A stretch of 15,863 bases of DNA, from contig JAJFLS010000087.1 of NCBI GenBank assembly GCA_021772595.1, forward strand, positions 1 through 15,863, given 5' to 3'. The position numbers were made by a program, and so were the translations under genes. Shown here one piece after another: positions 13,958 to 15,863 of this stretch (its first letter is position 1; every line of letters starts with the position of its first letter). The stretch comes from Opitutales bacterium (GTDB lineage Bacteria; Verrucomicrobiota; Verrucomicrobiia; Opitutales; Opitutaceae). Under the pieces are notes generated by a model that was not told where the DNA came from, did not search any database, and was given only the letters and a program-made list of their open reading frames with translations.

Positions 13958-15370
13958 ATGTCTCAACTCATTCGCGATCTAATCTTATTGTTCACGCCTC
14001 ACTTCGCGGCGTCGAGGCTGCTTCTTGCCGCAGGCTTATTGGGCTGCCTGTCGCTTCAGTTGCTTTCAGGCGCAACGCCTATCGCTTTTCCGGGTGCAGA
14101 AGGATACGGACGCTTTGCCCAAGGTGGTCGCGGAGGCGATGTATACATTGTCACGAATTTAAAGGATGATGGAAAAGGTTCCCTGCGATACGGTATCGAA
14201 AATCAGGAGGGGCCAAGGACCATCGTATTTGCGGTATCAGGCACTATAGCCCTTCAATCTACACTGGAAATTACAGACTCATTTCTTACCATAGCCGGAC
14301 AAACGGCACCGGGTGATGGTATTTGCATAAAGGATTACGGCCTTAAGTTTTCTGAGGTAAATGATATCATCATGAGGTATATCAGGATTAGGATGGGCGA
14401 TCAAAATAAAGGCTCTTCCAGCGGCGCTGATTGTATTACGAGTTCAAAAATCTCTGACATTATTTTTGACCATATTTCTGTGGGATGGGGAATTGACGCG
14501 ATTCATGATAACCGGGGGGGAGGCAACTTTACTTTGCAGTGGTCCATCTACGGAGAGACCTTGCACGACACGATCCATTATGAAGGGTCGCCTCATTCGA
14601 AGCTTGGGTCTATGAGGGAGACCACAAAGAACATAAGCATTCATCATAACTTGCTTCACTCTACTCATGATAGGCATATGAGCTTGGGAGGTAGTGAGGT
14701 GACTCCTGAAGGCACCCTTATCGATTTTAGAAACAATCTCATTTACAATTCAGATGGTCAGACGAATTTGGGAAGTCTGCGGACCAATGTAATCAATAAT
14801 TACTATAAAAATGGTCCGGACACTGACACGGGAAGACTTCCGATGAGGATAAAATTTAAGGAGGGTAAGGGGCCGGTGCCATCGGGTTTTGCATCAGGCA
14901 ATGTCTTTCCCTGGAGTCAGGCTTGGACGAATGATAATTTTTCAGCCATTCAATATAAACAAAACGGTGATAAGTACATGAGTACAAGCCAGGCAGAATG
15001 GGAATTGGCAGGTGAGCTGGTCTTTGGCGCTGATAAACCGAATACTCATAGTCCCGGTGATGCCTATGATCTGGTATTATTGCATGCCGGAGCATCTTTA
15101 AGCAGGGATGCGTGTGATGAGCGTATCATCAATGAGGTGTTAACGAATACCGGGCAGATTCCTGACTCTCAGGATGAAGTAGGCGGATGGCCGACTTTGA
15201 ATTCCCTACCTGCGCCTGTGGATAATGACAAAGACGGCATGTCCGATGACTGGGAAGAAGCCAATGGGTTAAATCCCAATGATGCTGAGGATAGAAACGA
15301 GGACAGGAATTCTGATGGTTTCACAAATCTTGAGGAGTACATTTACAGCCTGGTGGCAACTGCCTTATAA
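13958..15370 (+). CDS. Secreted pectate lyase with C-terminal calcium repeats
   Basis: The 470-residue enzyme would cleave polygalacturonate-type chains by beta-elimination outside the cell. A long signal region (SRLLLAAGLLGCLSLQLLSGA) leads into the family start IAFPGAEGYGRFAQGGRGGDVYIVT (42-66). The parallel beta-helix follows, with GSLRYGIE, TIAGQTAPGDGICIKD (111-126), IIMRYIRIRMGD, DHISVGWGIDA (171-181), IHHNLLHSTHDRH and NVINNYYKNGP. At the WG-D position of this family the next residue is Ala where Glu is common. The tail VDNDKDGMSDDWEEANGLNP with DRNSDGFTNLEEY (422-461) is a calcium-binding repeat typical of secreted PVC and Bacteroidetes enzymes. The start is the ATG at 13958 after CTATATCCC; an upstream TTG at 13901 would overlap the previous gene. 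The signal part is G+C-rich (36 of 60 at 14041) and the helix locally AT-rich (23 of 60 at 14761), hinting at a chimera. A paralogue follows after 29 bases. Confidence 0.93.
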   Translation: MSQLIRDLILLFTPHFAASRLLLAAGLLGCLSLQLLSGATPIAFPGAEGYGRFAQGGRGGDVYIVTNLKDDGKGSLRYGIENQEGPRTIVFAVSGTIALQSTLEITDSFLTIAGQTAPGDGICIKDYGLKFSEVNDIIMRYIRIRMGDQNKGSSSGADCITSSKISDIIFDHISVGWGIDAIHDNRGGGNFTLQWSIYGETLHDTIHYEGSPHSKLGSMRETTKNISIHHNLLHSTHDRHMSLGGSEVTPEGTLIDFRNNLIYNSDGQTNLGSLRTNVINNYYKNGPDTDTGRLPMRIKFKEGKGPVPSGFASGNVFPWSQAWTNDNFSAIQYKQNGDKYMSTSQAEWELAGELVFGADKPNTHSPGDAYDLVLLHAGASLSRDACDERIINEVLTNTGQIPDSQDEVGGWPTLNSLPAPVDNDKDGMSDDWEEANGLNPNDAEDRNEDRNSDGFTNLEEYIYSLVATAL

Positions 15371-15388
15371 CGTTTTTGCGATAACCGC

Positions 15389-15392
15389 GGAG
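15389..15392 (+). promoter_or_regulatory. Shine-Dalgarno site of the second pectate lyase
   Basis: GGAG (within CGCGGAG) ends seven bases before the ATG at 15400. It fixes that start. It is notable because most genes in the window have no such site. Confidence 0.6.
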
Positions 15393-15399
15393 TATTTTC

Positions 15400-15863
15400 A
15401 TGAAGAATGTGAAAAAGTTTGGTCAACTGATTGTCAGCTTTTGCCTCTGTACTTCTGGCTTAGCCCAGGCAAAAACTCCCGCCTTCCCTGAAGCGCAGGG
15501 TTTTGGCGCCTTCACTAAAGGGGGCCGGGGCGGCGAGGTATTCATCGTTACCACTACGGAGGATTACGGCGTAAATGAATCTGTTATTAAGGGTAGTTTT
15601 CGGGAAGCGATCGAAGCCGACATCCCCCGCACGGTTGTATTCGAGGTCAGCGGTATTATTGAACTCAAAAGACCTCTCCAAATTGAACATCCCTACATAA
15701 CGATTGCAGGCCAGACAGCCCCGGGTGACGGTATCTGCCTTAAGGATCACTCCTTCTCGGTGTGGGCTGATGACGCAATTGTCAGGTATTTGCGTGTGCG
15801 CCTGGGGGATGTTCATCGATTGGAAAGTGATGCCATAGATATTGGCTCGGTCATAGATAACTC
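15400..15863 (+). CDS. Second pectate lyase, cut by the window edge
   Basis: The frame runs from an ATG at 15400 to the end of the window, giving 154 residues and no stop. It has a signal peptide (KFGQLIVSFCLCTSGLAQA), then the same family start as its neighbour: TPAFPEAQGFGAFTKGGRGG, VFIVTTTED, GSFREAIE, PRTVVFEVSGIIEL, TIAGQTAPGDGICLKD and IVRYLRVRLGD. The block TIAGQTAPGDGIC-KD is shared residue for residue apart from Ile/Leu, but the codons differ widely, so this is an old duplication or a separate gain. It carries a short insert (DYGVNESVIK) that the first enzyme lacks. It is 29 bases after the first lyase and has its own Shine-Dalgarno, so it is in the same operon. The catalytic half lies outside the window, so activity cannot be judged. 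Confidence 0.9.
   Translation, partial: MKNVKKFGQLIVSFCLCTSGLAQAKTPAFPEAQGFGAFTKGGRGGEVFIVTTTEDYGVNESVIKGSFREAIEADIPRTVVFEVSGIIELKRPLQIEHPYITIAGQTAPGDGICLKDHSFSVWADDAIVRYLRVRLGDVHRLESDAIDIGSVIDN

Noticed and set aside
14036..14050. Lipobox (LLGC) in the first pectate lyase
   Set aside because: The Cys is followed by more hydrophobic residues of the same helix, and the -1 to -3 residues do not fit a lipoprotein signal well.

Overview
The window looks like part of a polysaccharide-degradation island from a Gram-negative bacterium of the Verrucomicrobiota (Opitutae-like) or a neighbouring PVC lineage. This is an inference from gene content: secreted formylglycine sulfatases, PhyH-type Fe(II)/2-oxoglutarate dioxygenases, an EF-hand/esterase fusion, a PQQ-like beta-propeller with the DWPQWRGP start, a TonB-dependent receptor of the Caulobacter/Opitutae type without SusD, and secreted pectate lyases with calcium-repeat tails. 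No rRNA, tRNA, CRISPR array or intact transposase is visible.

Layout. Bases 1-413 (+) are the 3' end of a gene cut by the window edge, perhaps a secreted hydrolase. Bases 414-799 have no convincing gene but hold REP/BIME-like hairpins. From about 6235 down to 800 runs a minus-strand series: EF-hand/alpha-beta-hydrolase fusion, two different sulfatases, and a markedly AT-rich endonuclease/exonuclease/phosphatase-family protein. Facing away is a plus-strand PhyH dioxygenase (6415-7263). It converges, across a double hairpin, on a PQQ-like propeller protein (7404-8741, minus). A second PhyH protein (8987-9751, minus) is divergent from a TonB-dependent receptor with an unusually short plug (10027-12444, plus). 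After a 725-base stretch with repeats and a large hairpin comes a plus-strand operon: DUF1961/YesU-like protein (13170-13916), pectate lyase (13958-15370) and a second pectate lyase cut by the window edge (15400-15863).

How the parts could work together (inference). Pectate lyases cut a uronic-acid polymer outside the cell. The DUF1961 protein points to pectin or rhamnogalacturonan-like material, because YesU of Bacillus belongs to this family. Sulfatases and the esterase would strip sulfate and acyl groups, the TonB receptor would import oligomers, and the two cytoplasmic dioxygenases would oxidise a modified product. A sulfated, acylated, uronate-containing algal or plant polysaccharide would fit, but the substrate is not fixed by the sequence.

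Most start codons lack a Shine-Dalgarno sequence and are preceded by a pyrimidine-rich stretch ending in C. A 41-base repeat (35/41 identical) lies at the 5' end of the second PhyH gene and again near 12860. Composition changes sharply at the EEP gene and inside the first pectate lyase, suggesting acquired segments.
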